In this document: one piece after another, positions 1 to 6,463 of the stretch
Layout: every line of letters starts with the position of its first letter
Numbering within the stretch: position 1 is the stretch's first letter
Assembly: GCA_964472385.1 (NCBI GenBank)
Contig: CAYYLT010000199.1
Location: forward strand, 1-6,497
Reading direction: 5' to 3'
Source of the DNA: JAGXLC01 sp964472385
Lineage (GTDB): Bacteria; Bacteroidota; Bacteroidia; Bacteroidales; UBA12077
Length of the DNA stretch: 6,497 bases
The notes under the pieces: generated by a model
What the model saw: the letters and a program-made list of their open reading frames with translations, nothing else
Databases searched by the model: none
Told to the model about the DNA's origin: nothing
Translations under genes and position numbers: made by a program

Positions 1-125
1 TTGGGTACTATTCATTTTAATTTATCTGTTTTTGTTCTGTTTCATTTTGCTGTTGAGTCTCGCTCCAATGAACGCCATAAAAATAGCTATGACCATATTT
101 TTTTTATAATTCAATGTTTTATTTT

Positions 126-145
126 AAAAACTCCCCGGAGTCTTT
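126..145 (-). terminator. Candidate intrinsic terminator after the interrupted secreted-protein gene
   Basis: Read on the minus strand, AAAGACTC and GAGTTTTT can pair as an 8-bp stem with one G-T pair around a CGGG loop. The T run forms the 3' arm and continues into A/T-rich sequence. The hairpin starts 16 bases after the TAA stop at 162-164, the expected place for termination of that gene. The stem is short and the T run is part of the stem, so this is plausible rather than certain. Confidence 0.45.
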
Positions 146-161
146 CGAAAACGGATGGCGT

Positions 162-1040
162 TTATCGAATTCTCCTGACAGTATTATGCTCATAATTCAT
201 TGAATCCTCGTTACCCTTCGATTTTGTCCATCCATCTTTCAATACCACTGGGGAAGTCCATTTTGATTGAGAATGAAACTTCATTGGACCTTTAGATTGA
301 ACGGAACCTTCATCAACCGAAATTTTGAAATCTACATTGCCATTTATTTCCATGTCAGTTTGACCTGGGGCCTGTGGGGAATTTATCCGGTTTGTAATCT
401 TCATTTGCATTTTGAGGTTCCAGGGAGTCGGATAATAATCCCGGGATTGTTTCTTTGCGGTATTTTTTGTAATAGATCCGTTGAGCTTTGAAATCGAAAA
501 ATTTGATATACCTTTAAAAAATGAACCCTTTACCTTACTATTGGATACAGAACCTTGCTTGTATGGTATAGTGTTATTGGCTGAGGTAATATAGGAAGGA
601 TCAAAAGGTTCTTCACTGCTTTTCACTTCTTTTCCTTTAGGTGTATAAAAAATAATCTTTCCCTTACACATAATTTCTCCAGGTTCTATAGTAAAGTAAA
701 GAAGATTACCTCTGACCTCTCCCTTGAAAGATATCTTTCCTGAACCATGATGGGGTCTATAGGAAACAGAGGGATTGGAAAAGTTAGTATTTTGCATAAC
801 GGAAACATGACCAGTGCCGAATATATCACCATTTTCGTTTATGTTTAGTTTTCCGTCACCCTAGGCCACAATTTTGACCTCTATCTGACTGTTTGATGTA
901 CTTTTTTGACATTTTAGCTCCGAATTAAAACTAATGTTGCAGGATGCATTATTTTGAGCGGATATATTGAACACGTGAATCAGAAAGAGCCCAATGGTTA
1001 TAAGTATGATCCGGTTGTTGAGATAAATCAAAGTTTTCAT
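162..1040 (-). pseudogene. Secreted protein of unknown function, interrupted by an in-frame amber codon
   Basis: I do not recognise a family. The frame begins at ATG 1038-1040 with a clear signal peptide: a hydrophobic core (IILITIGLFLIHVF) followed by NISAQ, a typical Bacteroidota signal peptidase I site near residue 29. It continues without a frameshift to TAA at 162-164, 292 codons in total. Codon 60 (861-863) is TAG, flanked by EVKIVA and GDGKLNINENG. Reading continues in the same frame into a 211-residue stretch that starts at ATG 797. That downstream part is rich in alternating beta-strand-like segments with GKI, KGE, KGS and NGN motifs, is basic, and has no transmembrane helix. A single G-to-A change in TGG (Trp) would produce this stop. 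The 797 ATG has no signal peptide and is probably not the original start. Alternatives are a sequencing error or amber readthrough; a recent nonsense mutation is the simplest reading. Two cysteines lie before the stop and one after. Confidence 0.75.
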
Positions 1041-1062
1041 ATCATTTATAATTTAGTTGGTT

Positions 1063-1085
1063 TTTATTATACCCTTTATTATACC
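1063..1085. repeat. Two tandem 11-bp direct repeats, TTTATTATACC
   Basis: TTTATTATACC occurs at 1063-1073 and again at 1075-1085, a 12-bp period. On the minus strand each copy reads GGTATAATAAA and so contains a TATAAT hexamer. The second copy overlaps the left arm of the adjacent palindrome, and its inverse is found in the right arm. The copies lie 23-45 bases upstream of the ATG at 1040, so they could be promoter -10 or operator elements for that gene. No matching upstream -35 element was recognised. Confidence 0.6.
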
Positions 1086-1121
1086 TGTCTCAGCTGTAGC
1101 TACGACTGAGACAGGTATAAT
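1078..1121. repeat. 44-bp near-perfect palindrome between two minus-strand genes
   Basis: The arm ATTATACCTGTCTCAG (1078-1093) is exactly complementary to 1106-1121. The 12-base centre itself contains the palindrome GTAGCTAC (1096-1103) on the same axis, so only 2 of 22 base pairs fail to match (one of them could pair as T-G). It lies 94 bases after the stop of the T9SS protein gene and 37 bases before the ATG of the interrupted secreted gene. Neither side has a T run, so it is not a classical intrinsic terminator. It could act as a strong RNA hairpin at the 3' end of the upstream transcript, or as a binding site for a dimeric regulator. Confidence 0.85.
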
Positions 1122-1156
1122 CCGGGTCTGATGCAGTTTAAAAATCTTCAAACTTT

Positions 1157-1190
1157 ATGTAATACAACCTACCATTACATTCGTTTTTTT
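1157..1190 (+). terminator. Small hairpin followed by a T run on the plus strand
   Basis: ATGTAAT (1157-1163) and ATTACAT (1174-1180) form a 7-bp inverted repeat with a 10-base loop, followed on the plus strand by TCG and seven T residues (1184-1190). This has the form of a plus-strand intrinsic terminator, but no plus-strand gene ends here. On the minus strand the hairpin lies 36 bases after the TGA of the T9SS protein gene and has no T run behind it. It may protect the downstream gene from antisense transcription or serve as a 3'-end hairpin. The stem is weak and A/T-rich. Confidence 0.3.
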
Positions 1191-1215
1191 GAATTATATC
1201 CAACTATTTTATTTA

Positions 1216-3399
1216 TCACTTGTGGATAATCTTGATTGTAAACAACCCCCCGTCACTTTGTATCCGAAGAATATAAACCCCAGTAGCCAATCCTGTAAGG
1301 TCGATTGTTTCATGGGATTCAACCTGCGTTTTCACAATCACCTCTTTGCCGCTTAAGGAGGTTAAAGTCAATTGTTTTATCCGGGTTTCGCCCGATTCGA
1401 TCTGTAACTTACCATCCGTGGGATTGGGATATACTTTGATACCTGCTTCATTCATTCCTGTTATACTGGTATATTCGCTCACTACTAAATCAAAGCTGCA
1501 GGTCTGAGTATTGCCCGAGGCATCAATCACTTCCCAGTTCATATCGTGATTACCTACTGGTATTTTTGCATCTGCCAGGGTTTGAGATTCATTAAAGTCA
1601 TTGGTTATACGGGTTATGCTGCAGTTGTCTTCATAGGACTCCAGATCAAGCTCATCGCCTTGTACCGTATAAGTACCCGAATCATCTGCATCTACGGTCT
1701 GATCTGACGGACAAGAGAGCGTAGGCTTAATGGTATCTTTCACTATAACACCAAGCCTTTGCGTATCACTATTATTACTGATATCTTTTACCGTAACTGT
1801 AATGGTGGTCTGTCCTGTATCACTACAAGTAAAAGATGACTGACTCAATACCGTATCTGCCAGGGCACAGTTATCCGTGACGCCGGTTACCACTTCACCA
1901 GGTTTCAATGAGGCCTGACCGGAGGTATCAATATATAAAGTGGTATCACTAATAGAAAATACAGGACTTATCGTATCTTTAACCGTGACATCTGCCGTTT
2001 GAATACTGCTGTTTCCATTTACATCATTAACCGTTACATTAATCGTTGTTTTACCTGTGTCGCTGCAAGCAAAAAACATCTGGCTTAACAGGGTATCCAG
2101 TATTTCACAATTATCAGAGGCGGCCGAGATAACATCAGACTGCCGGATACCTGCGTTACCGGCAGCATCAAGACATATCGTGGTATCACGGGTGGTCAGT
2201 GCAGGACGGGTGGTATCCTCTACAAAAACATCTGCCTGACGGGTTGTTTTGTTACCGCTGGAATCGTTTACTGTTATATCAATCGTCACTACTCCCAGGT
2301 CATCGCAGCTAAATAATGACTGGCTCAGGGTGGTATCTGTCAAAGTGCAGTTGTCCGTTGCGCCGGATACCACATCTTCCGGATATACAGCGGCTCCACC
2401 CTGGGCATCTATATACACGGTGGTATCATGGGTGGTAAGCTCAGGTGTTATGGCGTCTTCCACTGTCACATCCGCTGTCTGGGTATCGGTATTACCCGCC
2501 CCGTCGGCAACCGTGACATTAATGGTGACAGTACCCATATCGCTGCAGCTAAAAGCCGACTGGCTCAACGTAGTATCTGACACCCCGCAATTGTCTGAGG
2601 CATTAGATACTACATCAGCCGGGGTGATTGAACAAGTTCCGCTTGCATTCAACGATACCACCGCGTTTTGGGTGGTAATACTCGGGGCCTGCTGATCCGT
2701 GGTTAGACGTACTGTATCAGAATAAAAGCGTTTTAAATGATTGGATACCAGAGCCGGATAATTGGCATTCGTTACCTTGCAGCGGTATTTGTAACTATTC
2801 AGACTTTGGTCTACCGTAACCGTAAGGGTATCGTTCTGTACTCCGCTATACACGTTACCATTGGAGATATTCGAAAAACTACTTCCTCCATCGGTACTGA
2901 CCTGCCACTTGTAGTTGTCGATATCCGAACCGGTCAGACTGTATTCAGCAGTGCTTCCGCTACACATGTTGGTCTGGTGTACAGGCTGGGAGGTGACGGT
3001 TGGCATGGACGGACCGAAAATATAGGCTGAACCGGAATTGGTGCCGTTGTCATCATCTACATAAGCTCCTACAGTTGCATAATTGCCGGAAATACTAACC
3101 GACTCTCCAAAAGAATCATCAGCAGCGCCATCAGAGGCGGTGATTTTCTTTACCTCTCCCCAGTTACCAGTTCCTCCCCGGTCTTTATAATAAATATAGG
3201 CAGATCCGGACTCATTGCCGTTGTCATCATCTCCCATAGCTCCTACTATCGCGTAATTTCCTGAAATACTTACTGAATGGCCGAATACATCGTCGGCAGC
3301 CCCATCGCTGGCCAAAAGTTTCTGTATTTGTTCATCTGTTACTTGCGCGCTTATTGTAAGCGGCAATAAGAAGATTAAAGAAAGTAGTAAATGTTTCAT
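1216..3399 (-). CDS. Secreted multidomain protein: FG-GAP-like repeats, Ig-like, 80-residue repeats, HYR, T9SS sorting domain
   Basis: The 727-residue protein starts at ATG 3399 with a signal peptide (LLLSLIFLLPLTISAQ, cleavage near residue 19). Residues 27-70 and 85-128 are two FG-GAP-like repeats with SDGAADDxFG, VSISGNYA and a DDDNG calcium-type loop. Residues about 134-234 form an Ig-like segment (YKWQVSTDGG, YKYRCKVTNA). Residues 236-555 are four tandem 80-residue repeats with DNC, LSQ, a second Cys and TVxDxxGN. Residues about 556-641 resemble an HYR domain (CPSDQTVDADDSGTY, DNC). The C-terminus from about 650 (VYPNPTDGKLQIES, GVYILRI, basic end) is a type A T9SS sorting domain. The protein is therefore expected to cross the outer membrane by type IX secretion and be released or anchored on the surface. 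No catalytic domain is visible, so adhesion or matrix building is the likely role, by inference. The gene ends in tandem stops TGA TAA. It lies alone between the HTCS gene and the interrupted secreted gene, all on the same strand. Confidence 0.9.
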   Translation of the reverse strand: MKHLLLSLIFLLPLTISAQVTDEQIQKLLASDGAADDVFGHSVSISGNYAIVGAMGDDDNGNESGSAYIYYKDRGGTGNWGEVKKITASDGAADDSFGESVSISGNYATVGAYVDDDNGTNSGSAYIFGPSMPTVTSQPVHQTNMCSGSTAEYSLTGSDIDNYKWQVSTDGGSSFSNISNGNVYSGVQNDTLTVTVDQSLNSYKYRCKVTNANYPALVSNHLKRFYSDTVRLTTDQQAPSITTQNAVVSLNASGTCSITPADVVSNASDNCGVSDTTLSQSAFSCSDMGTVTINVTVADGAGNTDTQTADVTVEDAITPELTTHDTTVYIDAQGGAAVYPEDVVSGATDNCTLTDTTLSQSLFSCDDLGVVTIDITVNDSSGNKTTRQADVFVEDTTRPALTTRDTTICLDAAGNAGIRQSDVISAASDNCEILDTLLSQMFFACSDTGKTTINVTVNDVNGNSSIQTADVTVKDTISPVFSISDTTLYIDTSGQASLKPGEVVTGVTDNCALADTVLSQSSFTCSDTGQTTITVTVKDISNNSDTQRLGVIVKDTIKPTLSCPSDQTVDADDSGTYTVQGDELDLESYEDNCSITRITNDFNESQTLADAKIPVGNHDMNWEVIDASGNTQTCSFDLVVSEYTSITGMNEAGIKVYPNPTDGKLQIESGETRIKQLTLTSLSGKEVIVKTQVESHETIDLTGLATGVYILRIQSDGGLFTIKIIHK
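1735..2694 (-). repeat. Four tandem 240-bp coding repeats (80 residues each)
   Basis: Residues 236-315, 316-395, 396-475 and 476-555 of the T9SS protein align without gaps. DNC falls at residues 269, 349, 429 and 509, and the second Cys of each unit at 285, 365, 445 and 525. Each unit has a DTT-type start (units 2-4), LSQ after DNC, xCSDxG or CDDLG, TIxVTVxD and a closing ADVxVxD-like strand. The two Cys per unit, 14 residues apart, suggest an intradomain disulfide. At the DNA level the units have diverged, so the array is not a recent amplification. Confidence 0.9.
3016..3321 (-). repeat. Two FG-GAP-like repeats in the T9SS protein
   Basis: The 44-residue segments encoded by 3190-3321 (residues 27-70) and 3016-3147 (residues 85-128) are identical at 34 positions and begin 58 residues apart. 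Each carries SDGAADDxFG, SVSISGNYA, VGA, DDDNG and SGSAYI. In the FG-GAP/integrin-type family such units are blades of a beta-propeller that normally closes with about seven blades; here only two are present. Confidence 0.8.
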
Positions 3400-3441
3400 G
3401 GTTATAAATTATAAATTGAATAATAAGCTTTCACGCGAAAT

Positions 3442-3470
3442 CAAACTACACCATGAATTAGCAATTCAAA
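3442..3470 (-). promoter_or_regulatory. Weak candidate Bacteroidota promoter for the T9SS protein gene
   Basis: On the minus strand TTTG (3467-3470) is followed 18 bases later by TAGTTTG (3442-3448). This resembles the Bacteroidota pair TTTG / TAnnTTTG but with one base missing in the -7 element. Transcription would start around 3435, giving an A/T-rich leader of roughly 36 bases before ATG 3399, with no Shine-Dalgarno sequence, which is normal in this phylum. The rest of the 262-base gap (3400-3661) is A/T-rich and shows no gene or strong terminator. Confidence 0.35.
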
Positions 3471-3661
3471 TCCATTTTGTATTTGATTCACCTATAACCA
3501 CGAAATTGTCGAAAAAAAAGGGGAGCCTATTGGAGTATTTATTAAACGGATAGAATCATTTATGCATGAGTAGAAAAAAACATGTAGCTATTATGCATTT
3601 ATGTTTTAGAAAAATAACATAAAACACTTATTTTAAGTAAATTTTGTATTGTACACAGGGA

Positions 3662-5380
3662 TTATGAATGCTTTATCTCGGAAGGCGAATAGCCATATTC
3701 TTCTTTAAAAATACGACTAAACCAGGCAGGATCATTGAAACCACAAGCATAGGCCGTTTCGGCAATATTGAAGTCAGCATCTTTCAGTTTTTCTTTGGCA
3801 TGTTGCAGACGAACGGAACGGATATAAACAGCAGTTGATTTTCCAGTTATGGCTTTGATTTTTCTATAGAGTTGTGATTCGCTTAGGTTTAAGGCAAAAG
3901 CCAGGTCGGCAGCCTTAAACTCCGGATTGTGAATCTCTTTTTCAATCGACTTAATAGCCTTTGTTAAGAAAGACTCATCAGGAGAATCGATTCCCTGAGG
4001 CTGAGCAACATAATCCTGAAATTTTGTTCTTAATTTTTCTCTTAGTTGGATCAGCTTCTCCATACGTACCATCAGTTCGGCTTTATTGAAAGGTTTAATA
4101 AGGTATGCATCCGCCCCACCGGCAATTCCTTTTATCTTATCTGTTTCGGTAGCACGCGCAGTAAGGATTATTAATGGGATATGGCTGGTCCGTTCATCAT
4201 TTTTCAAGTTCCTGCAGACTTCAAATCCATCCATGCGGGGCATCATAACATCAGTGATGATCAAATCGGGAATAATCTCAAAGGCTTTTTTAACACCACT
4301 TTCTTCGTCAAAAACTTTAACTATTTCATATTGATTTTCAATACATGATTCAATAAAGCGTGAGACATCAGCGTTATCTTCAATAAGCAAAACAAGGAGC
4401 TTATCATCCTCACCAGTTGAATATATCTCTTTGGATTGACTGCCTTCAGAATATTGTTTCACTTCTGGCCAAACAGGATGTGGTTTTACGATTTGTTCCG
4501 ACTTTTCAGCCTTATTGGAAACCGGAAGCTTCACCATAAAAACCGTCCCTTTGTCGCTGCTTTGCACATGAATGCTTCCGTTCATTAATTCGGTCAGTTC
4601 TTTGGTAAGAGCCAGCCCTATTCCGGTTCCTTTATCAGTTTTTGTATCGGATACTACATAAAACCTAATAAAAATATAAGGCAACTTATCCGGGGCAATC
4701 CCGGGTACGGAATCAGCTACCTTCAAAACAAGTTGTCTTTTAGTTTGATCATAACGGATATGAAACACGATTTCTCCGTTTACTTTACTATACTTCAAAG
4801 CATTAGATAATAAATTGGAAACAACTTTATACAACTGCTCAGGATCAAAATCCATTTCCAGGGTATCTACTTCTTTATAGATATAATACTGTACATTTTT
4901 GCTTTCGGCAATAGACTGAAAACATTCAAAAACATATTGCAGGTAAGGGATCAGATCAGCCTGAACAAAATGAAGTTTAAGGTTTAAACGGTCAATACGG
5001 GCAAGATCAAGCATTTGATTAACCAAATGCAGCAAATTATTTCCGTTTCGCTCAATCATTTCAGCTTCCTGTTGAAGCTTTTGTTTGCCAATATCCGGTT
5101 GATCTTTAATTTTCTCTGCTATGCCATTAATGACAGTAAGAGGTGTCCTGAAATCATGCGTGATATCCACAAAAAATTTATTTTTTAATTCATCGACTAC
5201 CTTAAGCTTTTGATTGTTTTTATGGTTGACATAAAAAACATTGATCATTTTATTGGTGAAAATATACATACCCAGGGTAAAACTATATAATATTAAGGCA
5301 TATACGGGTGGAAATACAAAAGATGCTTTAAAAGGATAAAACAATGCGGCCAATAATACAAAAGTAGAGTTAGGGTTCAA
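3662..5380 (-). CDS. 5'-truncated hybrid two-component regulator (HTCS): kinase, receiver, AraC-type HTH
   Basis: This is a one-piece sensor kinase and transcription factor typical of Bacteroidota. Counting from TTG 5380, residues about 5-43 hold one or two hydrophobic, probably membrane-spanning segments. A HisKA dimerisation domain follows, with phospho-acceptor H75 in DITHDFRTP. The HATPase_c domain spans about 178-288, with N193 in the N box (NLLSNALKYS) and an intact G2 box GTGIGLAL (251-258). The receiver domain (328-440) has E334/D335, phospho-acceptor D377 in ITDVMMP, T407 and K429. An AraC-type DNA-binding domain covers about 470-570. HTCS proteins usually carry a periplasmic sensor of several hundred residues and exceed 1,200 residues; this one has 572 and no sensor. 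The G1 box reads DSVPGI instead of DxGxGI (V225 replaces a Gly). The frame stays open upstream to a TGA at 5564-5566, but that stretch is antisense to the DUF4143 remnant. TTG 5380 has no ribosome-binding support, and the first ATG is codon 38. Whether the product is made or active is uncertain. Confidence 0.85.
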   Translation of the reverse strand: MNPNSTFVLLAALFYPFKASFVFPPVYALILYSFTLGMYIFTNKMINVFYVNHKNNQKLKVVDELKNKFFVDITHDFRTPLTVINGIAEKIKDQPDIGKQKLQQEAEMIERNGNNLLHLVNQMLDLARIDRLNLKLHFVQADLIPYLQYVFECFQSIAESKNVQYYIYKEVDTLEMDFDPEQLYKVVSNLLSNALKYSKVNGEIVFHIRYDQTKRQLVLKVADSVPGIAPDKLPYIFIRFYVVSDTKTDKGTGIGLALTKELTELMNGSIHVQSSDKGTVFMVKLPVSNKAEKSEQIVKPHPVWPEVKQYSEGSQSKEIYSTGEDDKLLVLLIEDNADVSRFIESCIENQYEIVKVFDEESGVKKAFEIIPDLIITDVMMPRMDGFEVCRNLKNDERTSHIPLIILTARATETDKIKGIAGGADAYLIKPFNKAELMVRMEKLIQLREKLRTKFQDYVAQPQGIDSPDESFLTKAIKSIEKEIHNPEFKAADLAFALNLSESQLYRKIKAITGKSTAVYIRSVRLQHAKEKLKDADFNIAETAYACGFNDPAWFSRIFKEEYGYSPSEIKHS

Positions 5381-5788
5381 CCGTTTTATAACAATAAAAA
5401 TAAGGAAATAACAAAACAGCCTAAAGTCTATTTTTTGGATACCGGGTTGAGAAACGCTGTCGTTAATAGTTTTCGGACCGAAGCTGAAGGCATGCTGTTT
5501 GAGAATTATGTACTTACCGAATTGATAAAGAACGGGTTGGAAGTCAAATTTTGGAGAAACAAATCAAAGGCAGAAGTTGATTTTATTATAGAGGTGAGGG
5601 GAGAAATCATCCCGGTTGAAGTGAAGCTTTCTTCTACTAAGATTTCCCGAAGCTTACAGGCTTTCATAAAGATGTATTCGCCGAAACGATGTTTTGTGGT
5701 TAACTATGAAGGCAAGAAACGAACTGCAGACTATGAAGACACAAAGATAGAGTTTCTTGATATCAAAACCCTGTTGGATCGCGTGTGA
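5357..5788 (+). pseudogene. C-terminal remnant of a DUF4143 (AAA_14-type) ATPase
   Basis: The frame following a TAA at 5354-5356 reads through the characteristic DUF4143 segment NKEITKQPKVYFLDTGLRN, then LFENYVLTEL, FWRNKSKAEVDFII and IPVEVK, and ends at TGA 5786-5788. The TTG at 5435 lies inside the conserved YFLDTGLRN motif, so it is not a true start; homology reaches back to about 5370. Full-length members are about 370-430 residues, with an N-terminal AAA+ ATPase (Walker A and B) before this domain. All of that is missing here and only about 143 codons remain. The C-terminal part has the layout of a PD-(D/E)XK nuclease-like core (Asp in AEVDFII, ExK in PVEVK), as known for this family, whose cellular role is poorly defined. 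The remnant is joined head to head to the truncated HTCS gene and has no start codon or promoter of its own. It converges on the TetR gene, with a 63-base gap. Confidence 0.85.
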
Positions 5789-5851
5789 ATAGGTTTAACC
5801 TGTCATCTTACCAAATCATGGTGCCAACCTGACAAATTGATCGGGAATACG

Positions 5852-6439
5852 CTATTCATTGAATATCGTTGCCTTCAAATAATCTAAAAAATCTTTTAGG
5901 CTCCCTTCCAGCGACATGGAAAATTCCTCCATTTTCCACATTTTCACAATCAGGCGAAAAGTTCCCAGGATGCTGCTTACCATCATCTGATCGTCCAGAT
6001 CTCTCCTCAGTTCTCCGTTCGCTTTTCCTTCCTGAATCAAGGTAAGCATAAATTCCTGGTTCTCCTTGATCAATTCTGCAATCCTCTCGGAAAGTTCGTG
6101 GTCATTCTGAAAAATCTCCTCGGCAAAGATGACCGAAACAATCGCCGGATTGGCCTCAAAAAATTCAACTAAATTGTTTAGAGTGACCTGTATCTTATCA
6201 TAGGCAGTCTTGTCTGCTGAACGGGCTGATGCCTGGAAGGCTTTCATTTTTTCCCGGAACATATCAAGAATTGAACAGAGGATCTGTTTCTTGTTTTCAA
6301 AATGCCGGTAGATAGCTCCTTCCGTAACCCCCGTTTCCTTTGCCAGATTTTTTATGGTAAGTCCTTGTATTCCTTTTTGATCAATAAGCTTTATGGCTTT
6401 ATCAATTATCTCTTCCTGTCGTTGGGTAAGTTCTGCCAT
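5852..6439 (-). CDS. TetR/AcrR-family transcriptional regulator
   Basis: The 195-residue protein has the normal length for a TetR-family repressor. Residues about 5-52 form the DNA-binding domain: helix 1 (RQEEIIDKAIKLIDQKG), then the helix-turn-helix LTIKNLAKETGVTEGAIYRH with the family signature GxIYRHFxNKxxIL. Residues about 53-195 are the all-helical, variable ligand-binding and dimerisation half (VEFFEANPAIVSVIFAEEIF and LLDDQM-like helices), which does not reveal the ligand. ATG 6439 is chosen because it lies just before helix 1 and just after a good -7 element. TetR proteins usually repress their own gene and a neighbouring efflux or metabolic gene. The neighbour inside the window is a convergent remnant, so any target would lie beyond 6497. 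The gene appears intact. Confidence 0.9.
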   Translation of the reverse strand: MAELTQRQEEIIDKAIKLIDQKGIQGLTIKNLAKETGVTEGAIYRHFENKKQILCSILDMFREKMKAFQASARSADKTAYDKIQVTLNNLVEFFEANPAIVSVIFAEEIFQNDHELSERIAELIKENQEFMLTLIQEGKANGELRRDLDDQMMVSSILGTFRLIVKMWKMEEFSMSLEGSLKDFLDYLKATIFNE

Positions 6440-6455
6440 ACAAGCGTATTTATCG

Positions 6456-6463
6456 CAAAATTA
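6456..6463 (-). promoter_or_regulatory. Bacteroidota -7 promoter element upstream of the TetR gene
   Basis: The minus strand reads TAATTTTG, an exact match to TAnnTTTG, ending 16 bases before ATG 6439. Nineteen bases upstream of it lies TTTC within a T-rich run, a near match to the -33 TTTG. Transcription would start about 10 bases before the ATG, giving a very short leader. GCG and CGC flank the sequence ATAAATA between this element and the start codon; as an operator half-site pair this is too weak to assert. Confidence 0.55.

Noticed and set aside
1..15. Possible start of a further minus-strand gene (ATG at 13-15, MNSTQ) and a 24-codon minus-strand frame just before it
   Set aside because: Only five codons are inside the window and the short frame has no supporting motif, so neither can be called.
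1..195. Plus-strand frame of 64 codons starting at TTG position 1
   Set aside because: It overlaps the end of the minus-strand secreted gene and its terminator, has no recognisable domain, and begins at the window edge with a rare start.
2057..3030. Several plus-strand open frames inside the T9SS protein gene
   Set aside because: They are antisense to a repeat-rich coding region with clear domains; their own sequences follow the 240-bp periodicity and show no family features.
3598..3638. Hairpins TTTATGTT/AACATAAA (3598-3623) and ACTTA/TAAGT (3626-3638) as terminator of the HTCS gene
   Set aside because: Both stems are short and consist almost only of A-T pairs, and the expected T run after the stem on the minus strand is missing or only partly present.
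5381..5563. Upstream extension of the HTCS frame as a genuine membrane-spanning N-terminus
   Set aside because: The frame is open back to 5564 and reads hydrophobic near 5381-5415, but it is exactly antisense to conserved DUF4143 codons and contains no ATG or GTG start.
5435..5788. Calling the DUF4143 fragment an intact 117-residue gene starting at TTG 5435
   Set aside because: The TTG lies inside the conserved YFLDTGLRN motif and homologous sequence continues upstream in frame, so this is a truncated remnant.
5796..5835. Repeated AACCTGtCA / AACCTGaCA between the DUF4143 remnant and the TetR gene as a terminator or operator
   Set aside because: The two copies are short and imperfect, in direct orientation, and are located at the 3' ends of both genes, so chance is the simpler explanation.
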